A stretch of DNA of 64,000 nucleotides from Glandiceps talaboti. Taxonomy: Eukaryota > Hemichordata > Enteropneusta > Spengelidae. Both the position numbers and the translations under genes were made by a program. Location of the stretch: assembly GCF_964340395.1 (NCBI RefSeq), contig NC_135568.1:4507803-4571802 (forward strand), read 5' to 3'. This document shows, piece by piece, positions 12,287-24,002 of this stretch (its first letter is position 1; the number at the start of each line of letters is the position of its first letter). The notes under the pieces were generated by a model. It was not told the origin of the DNA. It ran no database searches and saw only the letters and a program-made list of their open reading frames with translations.

Positions 12287-12640
12287 TTAAAGGGACACAG
12301 CCACATCTGAACAATGTGTTGTTCTTATCTTGTCTAGGGAATTACATATATTTATTTTACATGTACGTATAGGAACATTGTTACTAATAACTGAAAGGTC
12401 TGTAGCATTGTATTAAGGCAACCCTTGGGTGAATGATATGATGACATAATTTTTGGGTAGTCCCAAAAATTGCCAGTGAGGTCATGATCATAGAGAAAAT
12501 GCACATGTATGTACCTGCCAATGCTATGTATGGAGATTGTATATTCCCAAGGACATGACTTGCACACCGGATGAGGTTTATGTAATATTTACAGGATAAA
12601 ATTAGTGTTTGAAGTTGGCCTACATTGTATGTCCCTTTAA
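12287..12640. mobile_element. MITE with TTAA ends and AGGGACA inverted repeats
   Basis: The left end is TTAAAGGGACA (12287-12297) and the right end TGTCCCTTTAA (12630-12640), exact reverse complements. The flanking TTAA on both sides looks like a target duplication. The interior (~330 bp) carries only a short minus-strand frame (12352-12567), so it is non-autonomous. TTAA duplication is characteristic of piggyBac-type transposases, but the element itself gives no further proof of superfamily. A similar single end, TTAAAGGGGCAC, is at 26957-26968. Confidence 0.65.
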
Positions 12641-14608
12641 AAAATACTGTATCTTAGTTGGCACACCCCCATTCCATGGCTGATGGAATTTATAAACACT
12701 AGATGGAGAAAGATAGGACTATAATAAACAAACATACCAGCTGTAGCACAGGTGCAATGAAAAAATGTGTGTCATAGAAATTTATTGGCCACCGATAAAG
12801 TAGATCTCTCCTGGGGTTTTAGGACAAGGGAATGAATGAACAATATATCTAGCTAGAATGTGAGTACAACAGTCGAGAACAACAAAACAACTGACCTAAG
12901 TTGTGAGGTCAAACTATGGTACATTTCTATTTAGATTGTGTCAAGTACTGTGTATTTAAGGATTGTGATGTTCACATATATTAAAGTGGCACAAGCTGAG
13001 TATAAGATTTTGACTCGTGTGAGAATACTGACGTAAAAACCTTGATTAAACTATTCTAGTGTAACGTATATGTCAATACGGTGATGGATCATTTTGCCCC
13101 AATTTCACGTCGTTCCATTCCAACTCGTCATATGCAACTCACCCCATTTTCAACTCGCCGCAGTGTCAGCTTGCCCCGATTTCAGTGCATCAGATTTCTG
13201 GGCTGATTGTTATATTTTGCAGTATTTGTAAAAGGTCTGGTTTTCCTACCAAAACAAGAGAGGGATATTAAACCAAACTGATATATTGGATGTACAGTGT
13301 TTTTTACATCTTAGTATCGAGACGTTTTCATAACTAAAATACTTGCACACATAAATCATATTGCAAAGATCTGTAAATTACTTTGCTACATCATTTTATA
13401 AGTGGTTTATTTACCCAATTTTGAAAAAGTGGGAAGAGTTGAAAATGGAATGAGTTGAAATTGGGATGAAGTGAATCACAATCTGTCAATACATACCCTC
13501 TATGATTGTCACAGTACAATTGTCTTCTGCCAAGTTCTGGTATTGTTAAAACTGTTGATTGCATAGTAGGGATTTTCTCAACTTTTTTTTTTTACACCAT
13601 CACATATTATATCATGGGATGTTTTAAGTTTGAGTTTAGTCACAAGTGATGCTTAAGCAGTAAGTAGAATACTACCAGTATCTCTTAAATATGCAGTAAA
13701 GACTACGCCAAAAAGTATATACATTCAATATTTGCCCCAAAGATATAATTTTAGTATTACCTAAATATGATACCAAGTTAACACCAATGTGACATTCTGT
13801 GACTTTCAGTTTCAAAATATTAAATAATGCTGTATATACTATTGAGAGTAGCATAATCCCAGCTTCTTTTGCGACACCGTTCAAGATGATATTTCGCAGT
13901 GTTGCAGAAAAAATATCAGTTCAGGTTTGCTAAAGTGGAACATGTCTGCTTTGTGGATATGGTATACTGTTTTCAGGGCAAAAATAAATATAAATATGAT
14001 CCAAAAATTTATGTAATATTTAAAATTTAGATTAAAATAGTGTATCAAGATGGCGTATGCTCCTTTTAGGTAACCTGGGCTTCAAAAAAATAAATTGCGA
14101 TAGGGTGTTTTCCAAAGAAATATGTATTCTACATCTACAGTTTGACAGTTCTATCATTCTGTATATTAAATAGGTTAATCTGTGTTTATACTTAACCAAT
14201 GTTAACAGCTGGGTTAGGGATTGGTGTTGCATTTTGATTGGTGTTTGTACACAATTATTGATGTGTGGTACTGTGAATTAGTTGCTTATAAAAGGATTAC
14301 TAGTATACGTTGCAGCAGAATAGAATGTAGAAGTTACAATTCATCGTCCTTGTCTCCATCGTTCATACGATGTCTGGTTTTAGTGTAATAAGAAGAAAAA
14401 AATGTCATGCAGGTACATAGTATATCATAATTTTGAAATGTATATGTCTTAATTATTATATTTAATTTATATAAAGTACAAAAATAAGTGGGATAAAAGA
14501 ATCGTAATATATTGAGATAAAGAGAGGATAGATTTTCAGCCTAATCCACATTGATTGTATTATCATAAGTTATGCCAGCAGATGTTCAGAGTTGTTGTCA
14601 TTGCCCTC

Positions 14609-14621
14609 TGACCTTTGACCT
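14609..14621 (-). promoter_or_regulatory. Perfect DR1 nuclear-receptor site
   Basis: TGACCTTTGACCT on the + strand is the exact complement of AGGTCA-A-AGGTCA. An identical 13-mer occurs at 58000-58012. Chance expectation for one exact match in 64 kb is well below one. Confidence 0.4.
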
Positions 14622-15540
14622 TGTTAGTCATCTCCAGCTGATTTGAGAGTTTGAACAATTTGGACATAATTGCTACTGTGGAATGCACTACATGGATTTA
14701 TTACAGTTTGCATTCCTATGTAGTAAACATACTGCTTTCATTACCATGTTTAGATCATTTGAAATATTATATGAGGAATAGTGCAGAGAACAGAGAAGAT
14801 CTGTGTGTGTGTGTGTGTGTATTTATAGACATACATACATGTGTAATGTCTAGATCTGTATGTATGTACGTACACAGCAACTAAGAAAGTACACATGAAA
14901 GTACTGTATAGTCTCTACATATGGTAAATCTGGTACACACTGAGGTATATCACTGGTTTTTGACAGTAACAGTTTACCAGATAAGGGTAATATGGTGATT
15001 CTAAAATTAGGAATTAGATGACCTCCTGTATATAATTAGATCTGCTGTAATTTTGTGGGTCCCTGTATTTGTAACTTTTTGGCTTGATTGTAGGGGCAGC
15101 GAAATTCAAAAAAATCAAAATGGCAGTTAGGATAGCTGAAAATTTGGGTAGTTACAGTAGCTACTGTTAACCTTTGATTTATTAAAATTTAGACAATTAT
15201 TAATATTACGCAATATTACGCAGGAAAATGATATAATTTCACAGTCATAATGTTATTTCCTTCTGAAATCTACTAGATGAATTATTTATGCTTTGGGTTT
15301 GGAAATATTGCAAATTATACATTTTCAATTTGACTAAAAGTGTCATTTCGTTGAAACGTCTTGTTCTTGTTTTTAGTAGCCTGGAACTTGTGCTCACTAT
15401 GGGATATTTGATTTCCTAAGTGTATGAAGTGTAGAAGATGACAGCCTAGCCTCAAAACTTGGCTTTTCACCTCCACACAATCTGATTAAAATCTGATATA
15501 AGATCGTTGCTTTATTTACCTCTGTATTCTTTGTATATTT

Positions 15541-15866
15541 TCATCTGTATTTTGATTTTGTTGTTCCAAGAGTGATCCCAAAGAAGGCAGTCAGTCCCGG
15601 ACATACATGTATGCTAAGGTTGGGGAACCCTGGTAACAGAAAGGGGGGAAGGAGGAAAGGAGGAGGTAAAAAGTTGTATACATGTAGTTTCCAATACAAT
15701 CTTAGTCTACCATAATTGTATTTAGGAACCCTGGTAAACTTACTTGGACACCCTGGTAGATTTACCTGCTTACTGCCCTTAACAGAAACACTGCATGAAC
15801 AAAAATAAAATTTAAACACTGAACCAAAGGAGCCTATAAATGGAACTAGCTCTCGTTGGTCATCCG
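15541..15866. repeat. Diverged dispersed repeat with GGAACCCTGGTA motifs
   Basis: Repeated variants of GGAACCCTGGTAA, CACCCTGGTAGATTTACC and CCCTTAACAGAAAC. A related piece, with GGTAGATTTTACC, a shared TTGCCC and TTTAACAGAAA, is found at 36150-36225. This suggests a dispersed element family, with boundaries unclear. Confidence 0.4.
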
Positions 15867-15892
15867 ATAAATAAATAAATAAATAAAATGAG

Positions 15893-15931
<39 letters not shown>

Positions 15932-15934
15932 AAA
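15867..15934. repeat. (TAAA)n microsatellite
   Basis: About 16 TAAA units with one interruption (ATGAG) near 15889. The minus-strand open frame through it (Leu-Phe-Ile-Tyr repeat) is spurious. Confidence 0.95.
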
Positions 15935-16591
15935 TTGAAATCAAACAACAGGATATGAAGGAAATAGAGATAAACAATCCAACTGTATTTCTACACCAGA
16001 TTTTAATTGGACTTGATAATGCTGTTAGCCAGAAAACCAGGATGCTGTGTTAGATAGATAGACAAGTCTGTTGGCTCAGGACAGCATGGGTTCATGATTA
16101 TTTATATTATGTGAAAGTGGGTTAGTTTAATCTTGGTCTGTCTAGACAAGAAAAAGTCTCCAACCAACTCTGGTCATTTGCGTTGATATTTTCTGAGTTG
16201 TCTTGTCAGGTGGATTATGGAATGCTATTAAAATATCTGGATGGGAGTGAAATGGATGGGTTATTGTTGGTTTGTAGTCGTCTTGTTTTCCATTGGGAGA
16301 CCAGCTGATCATTAGTGAAATGTCAATGTAAACTGTCATAGACGGACATTTTGTGTAGGTAGGTAGATATATGGTATAATTATACTCTAAAAAACCACTA
16401 TAATGAGTATGGTTTTTAGAAAGTTTGCCAGATGTTGGCATTTTGTAGAATTGTACACGTTGTCAGTCAGTAAAATTAGTGAAGTTAGTAGTTCTCTTTG
16501 GTGTCTGTGGAAAGAAATTAAAGTTGTGACTGAATCAAAGGGTAGAAATCATAACATTTTCCAAAAGTTAACCCATGAATATTATCTGAAA

Positions 16592-16782
16592 ATCATGAAT
16601 ATTAATATCGTCCAGGACTCCAGATATAGTGGGGAGATCCCTGTAATGTACATGTAAGTAGCTGCTTACACCTACATGTATATGTAACATACATCATGAA
16701 TATTAATATCGTCCAGGACTCCAGATATAGTGGGGAGATCCCTGTAATGTACATGTAAATAGCTGCTTACACCTACATGTAG
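16592..16782. repeat. 101-bp direct duplication
   Basis: ATCATGAATATTAATATCGT starts at 16592 and again at 16693. The two copies are nearly identical and each ends in GCTTACACCTACATGTA. Two copies only. Confidence 0.85.
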
Positions 16783-17202
16783 AAACTGAGATGTGTATGT
16801 ATGATTAGAATGGTTATGTTCATGCACAGAAGATCATTTTTCAAGATTTAGTCAAATGCAGGGTATTGGCAAAATTTGGATCACATTGTAGAAAATGTAG
16901 TTAAATGTACATGTATCTGCATCAGGTTTTATTTAGAAAGAATTTGAGACTGATCACTAAAACCGTGATAATCGTAAGAGATTTTTGTTCAAAATTTACA
17001 AATTTAGCATTGAAATGTACAAATATATGTATACTAGAAATAGTATGCAAATGAGATGTCCTCTTTTGCCAAAAAGATGATTGTCATTCGTTTCTGCACG
17101 TTTGGCCCAAAGATATCATCTTTCGCCTATCTGAAGAAGTAAATGGTGAATAGCTAAATTGTGATTTATAATTTATGTATTGTGTGTAATAAGAATGCAG
17201 TC

Positions 17203-17379
17203 TAGTTCTAAACTGGTATAGTATTACGTATTAAAAAACAATATAAAGTAGAATGAATACAAATAAATTGAAATTTTTCCGAAAAATAGCTAAAATGTCT
17301 AGCCTAGAATCTAACTGTATTTCAGTGCTTTCCGTTATAAAGAAGGAAAGTAGTTGAGTTGATACGCCTAGATTCTAGG
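17203..17379. mobile_element. Fragment related to the 55.2-kb MITE, next to AGCCTAGAATC inverted motifs
   Basis: TCTAGTTCTAAACTGGTATA at 17203 matches the terminal repeat of the element at 55197-55591. It is followed at 17297-17376 by AGCCTAGAATC and its complement GATTCTAGG, an imperfect inverted pair that also appears singly near 48421. I read this as nested element debris. Confidence 0.45.
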
Positions 17380-17758
17380 TTAGGCCTAATATAAAAAAAA
17401 TTATGTAGTTTCGGTTACCCGACCACACCTACATGTACATGTAGTTTTTCACTGCCGACCCTAAACCTTTTTTTTTGCATATTCAAGAAAAAATAATACA
17501 ATTGCGAAAATTGTGAAAGTCTTGCCAGAAATAGTGGATGCGAAAACTGACATCAACTTAAAAACAATCTGTAATAGATGTACATCTGATGAGAAGAAAC
17601 CAATAACACATAGACCATATGGAAAAGAACGGAAAACATAACTACCTGAACTAGAGACTCACATATAAAAAAAAATATGTTAAAAAAAAATCTACCTACC
17701 CCACCTATTCTAAAATTGAGTGTAATTGTAATCACACAATTTTTTTTATTAGGCCTTA
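17380..17758 (-). mobile_element. MITE-like element, copy 1 (reverse-oriented to copy 2 at 41.4 kb)
   Basis: The ends are TTAGGCCTAATATAAAA and TTTTTTATTAGGCCTTA, inverted repeats of AGGCCTAAT. The whole ~380 bp matches 41398-41788 in reverse complement, including TGGAAAAGAACGGAAAACAT and CCCACCTATTCTAAAATTGA. The minus-strand frame 17553-17735 (ITLNFRIGGVGRF) is paralleled in the other copy (ITLNFRIGGVDRF), but both are A/T-run-rich and probably non-coding. It is non-autonomous, with no transposase. Confidence 0.75.
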
Positions 17759-18505
17759 CTAATTTGCTCTAAATACAAATGTAAGTTGAGTTTGTACAGA
17801 TCCTGAAATAATGTAGTATGTGTATAATATTGTATGCAGGAATGTATGGAGATTAACAGCGTTACTATGTTTTATCTACAATCATACGATTACTGGTAAA
17901 AAGGCGTAGATTAAGTTAAATGTAATCTTTTTTTCTGGGTAATTATCATTCAGTGTATAATTAGTTCATAAGGTTATATTTATCACCCCAGCATAAGTCA
18001 GAAAACACTGCGTTAATAAGCTGATTTACTGGTAATTGTGTGTTCATTATGTTTCAATGAGTACCTTTGACTGACTGCATATGAGGTGGATTGTTTGCAA
18101 TCAACTGTACAGTCATACCTGAATGACAAGATAGTAATGGGGAAGATGATCACAGGGGATCCAGGTTGACTGATAATTGATTAGTTGCCTGCCATCTGTA
18201 CTAATTAGGAACCTGCTGTGAGATTTGAAAGCAGTGTACTGGGTGTCTGTCTCATCAATACAATAGGGCTAATACCCTTGGTATGTTGTGAAATTAACTT
18301 CTTGTAAACCATCTTGTCTTTATTGCTTGTATTTGTGTTTGGTCGTACTTTGCTGATATTTGAAACACTATAGATTATAAAATAACATTCCAGGTTTGCA
18401 GAATCCTTTATAACTTTCACAAGTGAAGTCAAGATAATTACATATGATGTAGTAAAATTCACACTTTTCTATGTGCATGTGTGCAGTCAAAGGACCCTGT
18501 GTAAT
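17759..18505. other. Intronic DNA, nothing recognised
   Basis: CpG-poor sequence. The minus-strand frame 18205-18462 has no family features. Confidence 0.45.
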
Positions 18506-18665
18506 AAAAGGGAAGCCATACAAAAGGTTCACTCAGATTGGTTCAACAACTGTGAAGCCTTACAAAAGGTTCACTCTGATTGGCTCACACTGTTCAGTAT
18601 CCAGGACCATATGTAAACTACTGTGAAGCCTTACAGAAGGTACACTCTGATTGGTTCAAATACAA
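18506..18665. repeat. Degenerate ~40-70 bp tandem repeats
   Basis: Three copies of TGAAGCCTTACAAAAGGTTC followed by ACTCTGATTGG(T/C)TCA, at about 18510, 18552 and 18622. Each contains a GATTGG or CCAAT-type box, so the array multiplies CCAAT motifs. Confidence 0.7.
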
Positions 18666-18739
18666 CATATGTTGCCAGGGTACCTAATGATTACAATAAT
18701 AAGAAAATTATAGTTCAGTATGCTGCCTAATCAGTGCAG

Positions 18740-19292
18740 TGGGATTCTTCAAAGGGGTTTCACAACGGCTCCACATTTGACCATAATGGACACCCCAATG
18801 AACTACCTTGAAGAACTCAAGTAGAGTGTACCTGCTACCTTACCGAAAACACAATGCCATCAGTAAAGTCCAAACAATAATATTTGTGGTTCTGATACAT
18901 TCCTTGAAAATCTAATCAGTTACATGTAGACCTTTCCAGGGTTCCACGTTGGCTATCACACTCAACCATAGCAGGAATGCTTATAAATTGTACCTGGGTG
19001 TACTTCAAATACTTGCTATGAAAGCTACAATACTATCTGAGACAAAACAACAAATATTTGTGCTTCCGATAGGTGGATAGTATTCCTTGAAAATTCAATC
19101 ATTTGGCCTCTTGCAAGGGTTCCACATCAACCCCACATTGGCCCCATATTCCGCCACAATGGGGAACACCAATAAACTACCTTTGAGAATTCAAGTAGCA
19201 TGTACTTACTACTTGATACTAAAAATACAATGCCATCCTAAGGCCGAACAAAATATTTGTGGTTCTGATAACATTCCTTTGAAAATGTAAGT
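18740..19292. repeat. Degenerate ~185-bp tandem repeats, three copies
   Basis: Copies share GGGTTCCAC, CAAATACTT or TCAAGTAG, AATATTTGTGGTTCTGATA and end with ATTCCTTGAAAAT at about 18900, 19083 and 19273. The divergence suggests an old array. The + frame 19087-19290 lies inside and is not a gene. Confidence 0.7.
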
Positions 19293-20214
19293 AGGTTGGC
19301 AGGTAGGGCTTCTTTTGTTGTGTTGTTGGTTTATTTCCATCTTCTAAAATGTTTACAATTTTGATTTGTTTGTTTCTCGTAGCCATTGAATAACAGTTCC
19401 AATGTTATTTTGAAGGAATGTATAAACACAACATTAATTGTAAGCTGTCACTCTGCAGAAATCTAAACTTAGAGTTCTACACTCTGTCAGGAGAGGGAGT
19501 GCAGATGTAAACTTAACATTTTTTCAGAGATTTGGTCGACAAAGAAGTTCCAGGTATGATTTTGTCATGAAAAACGCATGGTGGGGAGGGGGAGGAAGGA
19601 AAGAGGAGATTAGAACATACATTTTGTACACATGTATTCTGTATGGATGTTGTTATGCATGGTTTGTTTAGAAGTAGGTATAACTAAGCTACCAAAGCCA
19701 TTTTAGAAGATGTTTCTCATTCCATCCTTTCTGACTTCTAGTTCCCATGGTCAGAATTATGGGATATCGTACCGGTGTATGGAAATTCATGCAAATTTTA
19801 TCAGATTCCCTTCTAAGTTGTATGGAACTGGGGTGGGCCCACACCTAAGCAAAAAAACGTCAATTTAAATTTCCACATTTCTGAGTATAGCTGGTACTTT
19901 ATTGCTGTATGTAACTATTTGTGACTAAATTATCAGTTATACAATGCTATTCTATTTTAATTGTGGTGATATCCACCTAAGATAATACAGCTATATTTTT
20001 AGACTGTTTTCATTTAAGTAGTGCAAAGCTTACTAAAGATAGTCAGTCAACACAGCAGGGTTTGTTTTTCTGTGCCTGGAGGGCATTCAACTGTCTACAA
20101 CCTTGCCAGCACACACCAGGACAGCTTAGAAACGTTGCCAGAGCAATACTATTTCAGTTTTGTTTTTCATCATGTGCATCATGATTTTCTATCATTCTGA
20201 TTGTCAATCAACTA
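19293..20214. other. Intronic DNA
   Basis: Contains one isolated, degenerate piece of the following satellite (TTTCTCATTCCATCCTTTCT at about 19709). Otherwise nothing was recognised. Confidence 0.5.
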
Positions 20215-20780
20215 TGGCAATTCTATTTCAAATTTGTGTTTCTCATTCTGATCATCCAAATTTTCTACTTTCATACCATGGTAAAACTATTTTAAATGTA
20301 TGTTTCTTATTCCATCCTTTCTGACTTCTAGTTCCTACTGTGGCAATTCTATTTCAAATTTGTGTTTCTCATTCTGATCATCCAGATTTTCTACTTTGAT
20401 TCCATGGTAAAACTATTTTAAATGTATGTTTCTCATTCCATCCTTTCTGACTTCTAGTTCCTACTGTGGCAATTCTATTTCAAATTTGTGTTTCTCATTC
20501 TGATCATCCAAATTTTCTACTTTCATACCATGGTAAAACTATTTCAAATGTATGTTTTTCATTCCATCCTTTCTGACTTCTAGTTCCTACTGTGGCAATT
20601 CTATTTCAAATTTGTGTTTCTCATTCTGATCATCCAGATTTTCTACTTTGATTCCATGGTAAAACTATTTTAAATGTATGTTTCTCATTCCATCCTTTCT
20701 GACTTCTAGTTCCTACTGTGGCAATTCTATTTCAAATTTGTGTTTCTCATTCTGATCATCCAGATTTTCGACTTCCACAG
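20215..20780. repeat. 126-bp satellite, ~4.5 copies, alternating variants
   Basis: TGGCAATTCTATTTCAAATT starts at 20215, 20341, 20467, 20593 and 20719, always exactly 126 bp apart. Copies 1 and 3 read CCAAATTTTCTACTTTCATAC, while copies 2 and 4 read CCAGATTTTCTACTTTGATTC, so the true repeated unit is a 252-bp dimer. Overlapping frames at 20713-20988 are artefacts. Confidence 0.95.
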
Positions 20781-21059
20781 TATGACCTGGCTTCATTGTG
20801 TATTTCAAATGTGTGTTTCTCACCACGCCACATGTACATGTACATATGTATATTACATACTGTATGGAGTTTGGTATGTCTATACATAGCTGACTGGCAT
20901 CAAGGCAGGCATGGTTGAATGGCATCATGGGAGCAGACATAACCCCAGAATTCATTATTTTACACTTACAAATGTACATGCATACCATTCACTATGCTAT
21001 ATGTAGTTTGGTATGCCTGCATATAGACTGGAAACAAGGGAAAAGATACAACTGTATTT

Positions 21060-21570
21060 AGTTATTTCACACTTTATACTGTACAGTATACCCTACACGT
21101 AGTATGCCAGCACATAGCTGACTGGATCGAAACAAGGGAAGAGTCACAACCGCACGGTTCACTATTTCACATTTATACCCTACACGTAGTATGCCAGCAT
21201 GTAGCTGACTGGATCGAAACAAGGGAAGAGTCACAACCGCACGGTTCACTATTTCACATTTATACCCTACACGTAGTATGCCAGCATGTACATGTAGCTG
21301 ACTGGATCGAAACAAGGGAAAAGACATGCAACAGTTCATTACTGTATTGCATACATATAAAATGTACTTCCTGTATACCATACACGTATGGAATGTAGTA
21401 TGCCAGTACATAGCTGACAGCCTGACTGGAATTAGGGAAGAGACTCAACCACACGGTTCACTTTCACATTTATATCATACAATGTACATGTAGTCTGCCA
21501 GCACATCGCTGACTGGAAACAAGGGAAAAGAAACAACCACACAGTTCACTATTTCACACTTACAAGTTAC
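21060..21570. repeat. Degenerate ~90-120 bp tandem array
   Basis: CTGACTGGA(T/A) followed by AACAAGGGAA(G/A)AG, CACAACC and TTCACTATTTCACA recurs at about 21118, 21205, 21298, 21422 and 21509. Neighbouring copies 2 and 3 are the most alike. The minus frames 21067-21454 repeat with it and are spurious. Confidence 0.85.
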
Positions 21571-22512
21571 AGGTATATCCTACACGTACACGCATGGTGA
21601 GATAGAATACTGGATGTAATTAGACCAATTTATCATTGTAAATCTGTTGGGCTTAACATATGACAGTCTCATTTTGTTGCTCTGTCTGTTGAAAAATAAG
21701 ACGTTGGCTGTTGTATCCATGATGTATTAAAAGTTGACATCAGAATGGGGCAATGACTGTAACAATCTAACAAATAACAATGTCTATTCTTCATCTATTG
21801 AAATATTCAATGAAATGTCAGAACCAATCAAGTCTTCACCCTTACTACTAGTGCTGCCTATACATGCATACATATTGTACAACCACAACTTGGTGTGATA
21901 TCTGTTAGTATTACTGAGTCAACACAAACAGAAACCAAACTCCATCTCCAGTATGAAACTTCATCTTCAACAATGTTAAATCCTGTTGTGCACTAACCAT
22001 GGAACATGAATATTATATTCATAAATACATGTAGTGATGATTACAAAATGTGTGCAGTGTCTATAATTTATACATGTTCAGGGCCTGAATTCAACGTAAT
22101 TCTTCAGGCATGGAGATAGGAAGGACTACCTCCATGCTTTAGGTAAATCAATCAATCACCCCTGACATAAAGGGTAATTAATTGTCTTGTCAGGTAGGAA
22201 TTGATTGATTAATGGAAATAATTTCTTGTGTTACCCAATGTGAAATAATTCAATGACTTTTTTAATCACAAGTTAAAAGGAACACACAGTAATGAAATTT
22301 AGTTTAACACTTTGTAACTGTGTTAGCGTTAAATAAATTATCACTTCTCCATTTGGAATACATTCAGAAGTTTTACCTTGTAATGTAAAAAACAGAAATG
22401 AGTTCAAAAGATATACTTTATCAAAATTTTTTTAAATATTACATGTGTGGCTATGTAAAGAATTAAGCTACACTTGTAAGCTAACAATGTGTAAGCCTAA
22501 TGATCCACAGTT

Positions 22513-22525
22513 GGGTCAAAGGTCA
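22513..22525 (+). promoter_or_regulatory. DR1 nuclear-receptor site
   Basis: GGGTCA-A-AGGTCA, a standard variant of DR1, in the sense orientation relative to the catulin gene. Confidence 0.35.
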
Positions 22526-23268
22526 AGTATTGGGAACAGCTGTTTAGACATCTCCTGTGTACAGATTACATTTGTGATCTCAATACATATAATATGGATT
22601 GTGTTAACAGCAGGTATTTTTGTATCTGTCATATGTATTTATAAAATTCTTTTTAAAATATTCCTTTTTCGGGAGTCCAAAATTAACGACAAACATTTTC
22701 ATTTTTTGCATTAAACTTAATTATGTGTATTTAAACAAAAATCTTATTTCAGTTGAATTTCCCTTCCAAATTATTTGAACCAAATTCTTTAACTCTTGCA
22801 CATCCCAACTAAATATAATTTGTGTAATAAAATTGCTATGTATAATCACATTGTTGAGTGGTCAGTTGCCATTTAAAAAAAGCCAATCAGAATTGTCTAC
22901 TTTAAAAGCAGTAGGAGACACCATCAGAACTGACACATGACAGACAGACTGACTGTAGCACATTAAATGTGAAGTGAAGACTTGTGGACCATGAAGGACA
23001 ACAAAGCTAATTGTGGAGGAAGGAGGGACGTGAAATTTAAGGGGCTGTTTTCTCATTAATTTTGTGACAGTGATGAATTCATCTACTCAAACCAGATGGA
23101 ATTTATTCACTCAAACAAAACGTAGATTTTTTACAAACAAAGAAGAACCCAAGGAGCCACACAGAAAGTACAGTTTGCAATAAAATAACTTGTAATTGTT
23201 ATAAATAGAGCCCACAGTGAAAAAGTCATGACTGCATTGTATAGACCTAAAGGGGACAGTACTGACAG

Positions 23269-23282
23269 AGGTCAAAAGGTCA
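23269..23282 (+). promoter_or_regulatory. Perfect DR2 nuclear-receptor site
   Basis: AGGTCA-AA-AGGTCA. Two consensus half-sites with two-base spacing, the arrangement known for RAR/RXR heterodimers, 744 bp after the DR1 at 22513. Confidence 0.35.
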
Positions 23283-23505
23283 TCCTGAGGAGACTACACG
23301 TTAACAAAAGAGTGAGAAAGTTCAATCTTATCCTTCGCTTTCAAAAATTTATATTTAACAGAATGCAAAATACCTGAAATTATTATTGAAATGGCTGTTT
23401 ACCATCAATGCGACGTGTATGGTGTGTAAAACCAGCATTTTTCATGTATTTAATAGTTTTGTTGCTGGTCATATTGTTGACTAGCAAATTGTAGGATTCT
23501 TCAGG

Positions 23506-23541
23506 CCATAGATCCTCCACCAGTTGGAAGAGGATCTATGG
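23506..23541. repeat. Short perfect hairpin
   Basis: CCATAGATCCTC, then a 12-base loop, then GAGGATCTATGG. A 12-bp perfect stem of unknown origin. Could be a remnant of a foldback element. Confidence 0.6.
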
Positions 23542-23647
23542 TTAACCACAGTTGACCTCATAAGTTAAACAAAGGAATTCATCTAGACAAATAAACCACA
23601 GATTATTGGTAAACTGGAAGTAGCTACATTCTTTATCTACTGCCAGA

Positions 23648-24002
23648 CGCTGCATTCTGTGTCTTTGTAATACTACTCTGGCAATCGAGGTTTCGTCTTC
23701 CTGAGAGTAAGATAGGTACAAATTAAAACTATTGTTAATTGATGGAGTAGGTTACAAAAGCTTGTGATGTGGAGCAAATCTAATCACTCTGTGGTCAAGA
23801 TAGGGTAAACATTGGAAGTCCCAAGAAATATACTCTGCAAGATCATGGAAGTCATCAGAAATGTTCCCATTCTGTGAGTACAATTAAATTGATGTCATTT
23901 CAATAGATTATATCAACATGTCACAACTACTGTTTTAGTTTATGTGTATCTTTGTAAATCGAGACCTAGATTGCCAGAGTAGTATTCTTAGAACGCAGTT
24001 TG
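23648..24002. mobile_element. MITE-like element, ~355 bp
   Basis: The left arm contains AATACTACTCTGGCAATCGA (23670 on). The right arm at 23959-24002 is its reverse complement, with AGATTGCCAGAGTAGTATTC and GAACGCAGT answering TGCATTC. The arms are about 35 bp with several mismatches. The interior is non-coding. Confidence 0.6.

Larger units (their letters stand above)
12641..15866. other. Intronic DNA without recognised exon
   Basis: Mostly CpG-poor AT-rich sequence with a short GT run at 14801-14820 and a DR1 site at 14609. Open frames such as 13672-13884 and 14032-14232 on the minus strand have no family features. Confidence 0.5.

Noticed and set aside
20713-20988. 91-codon minus frame ending in an acidic, helix-like tail
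   Set aside because: Its C-terminal half is the translated 126-bp satellite.
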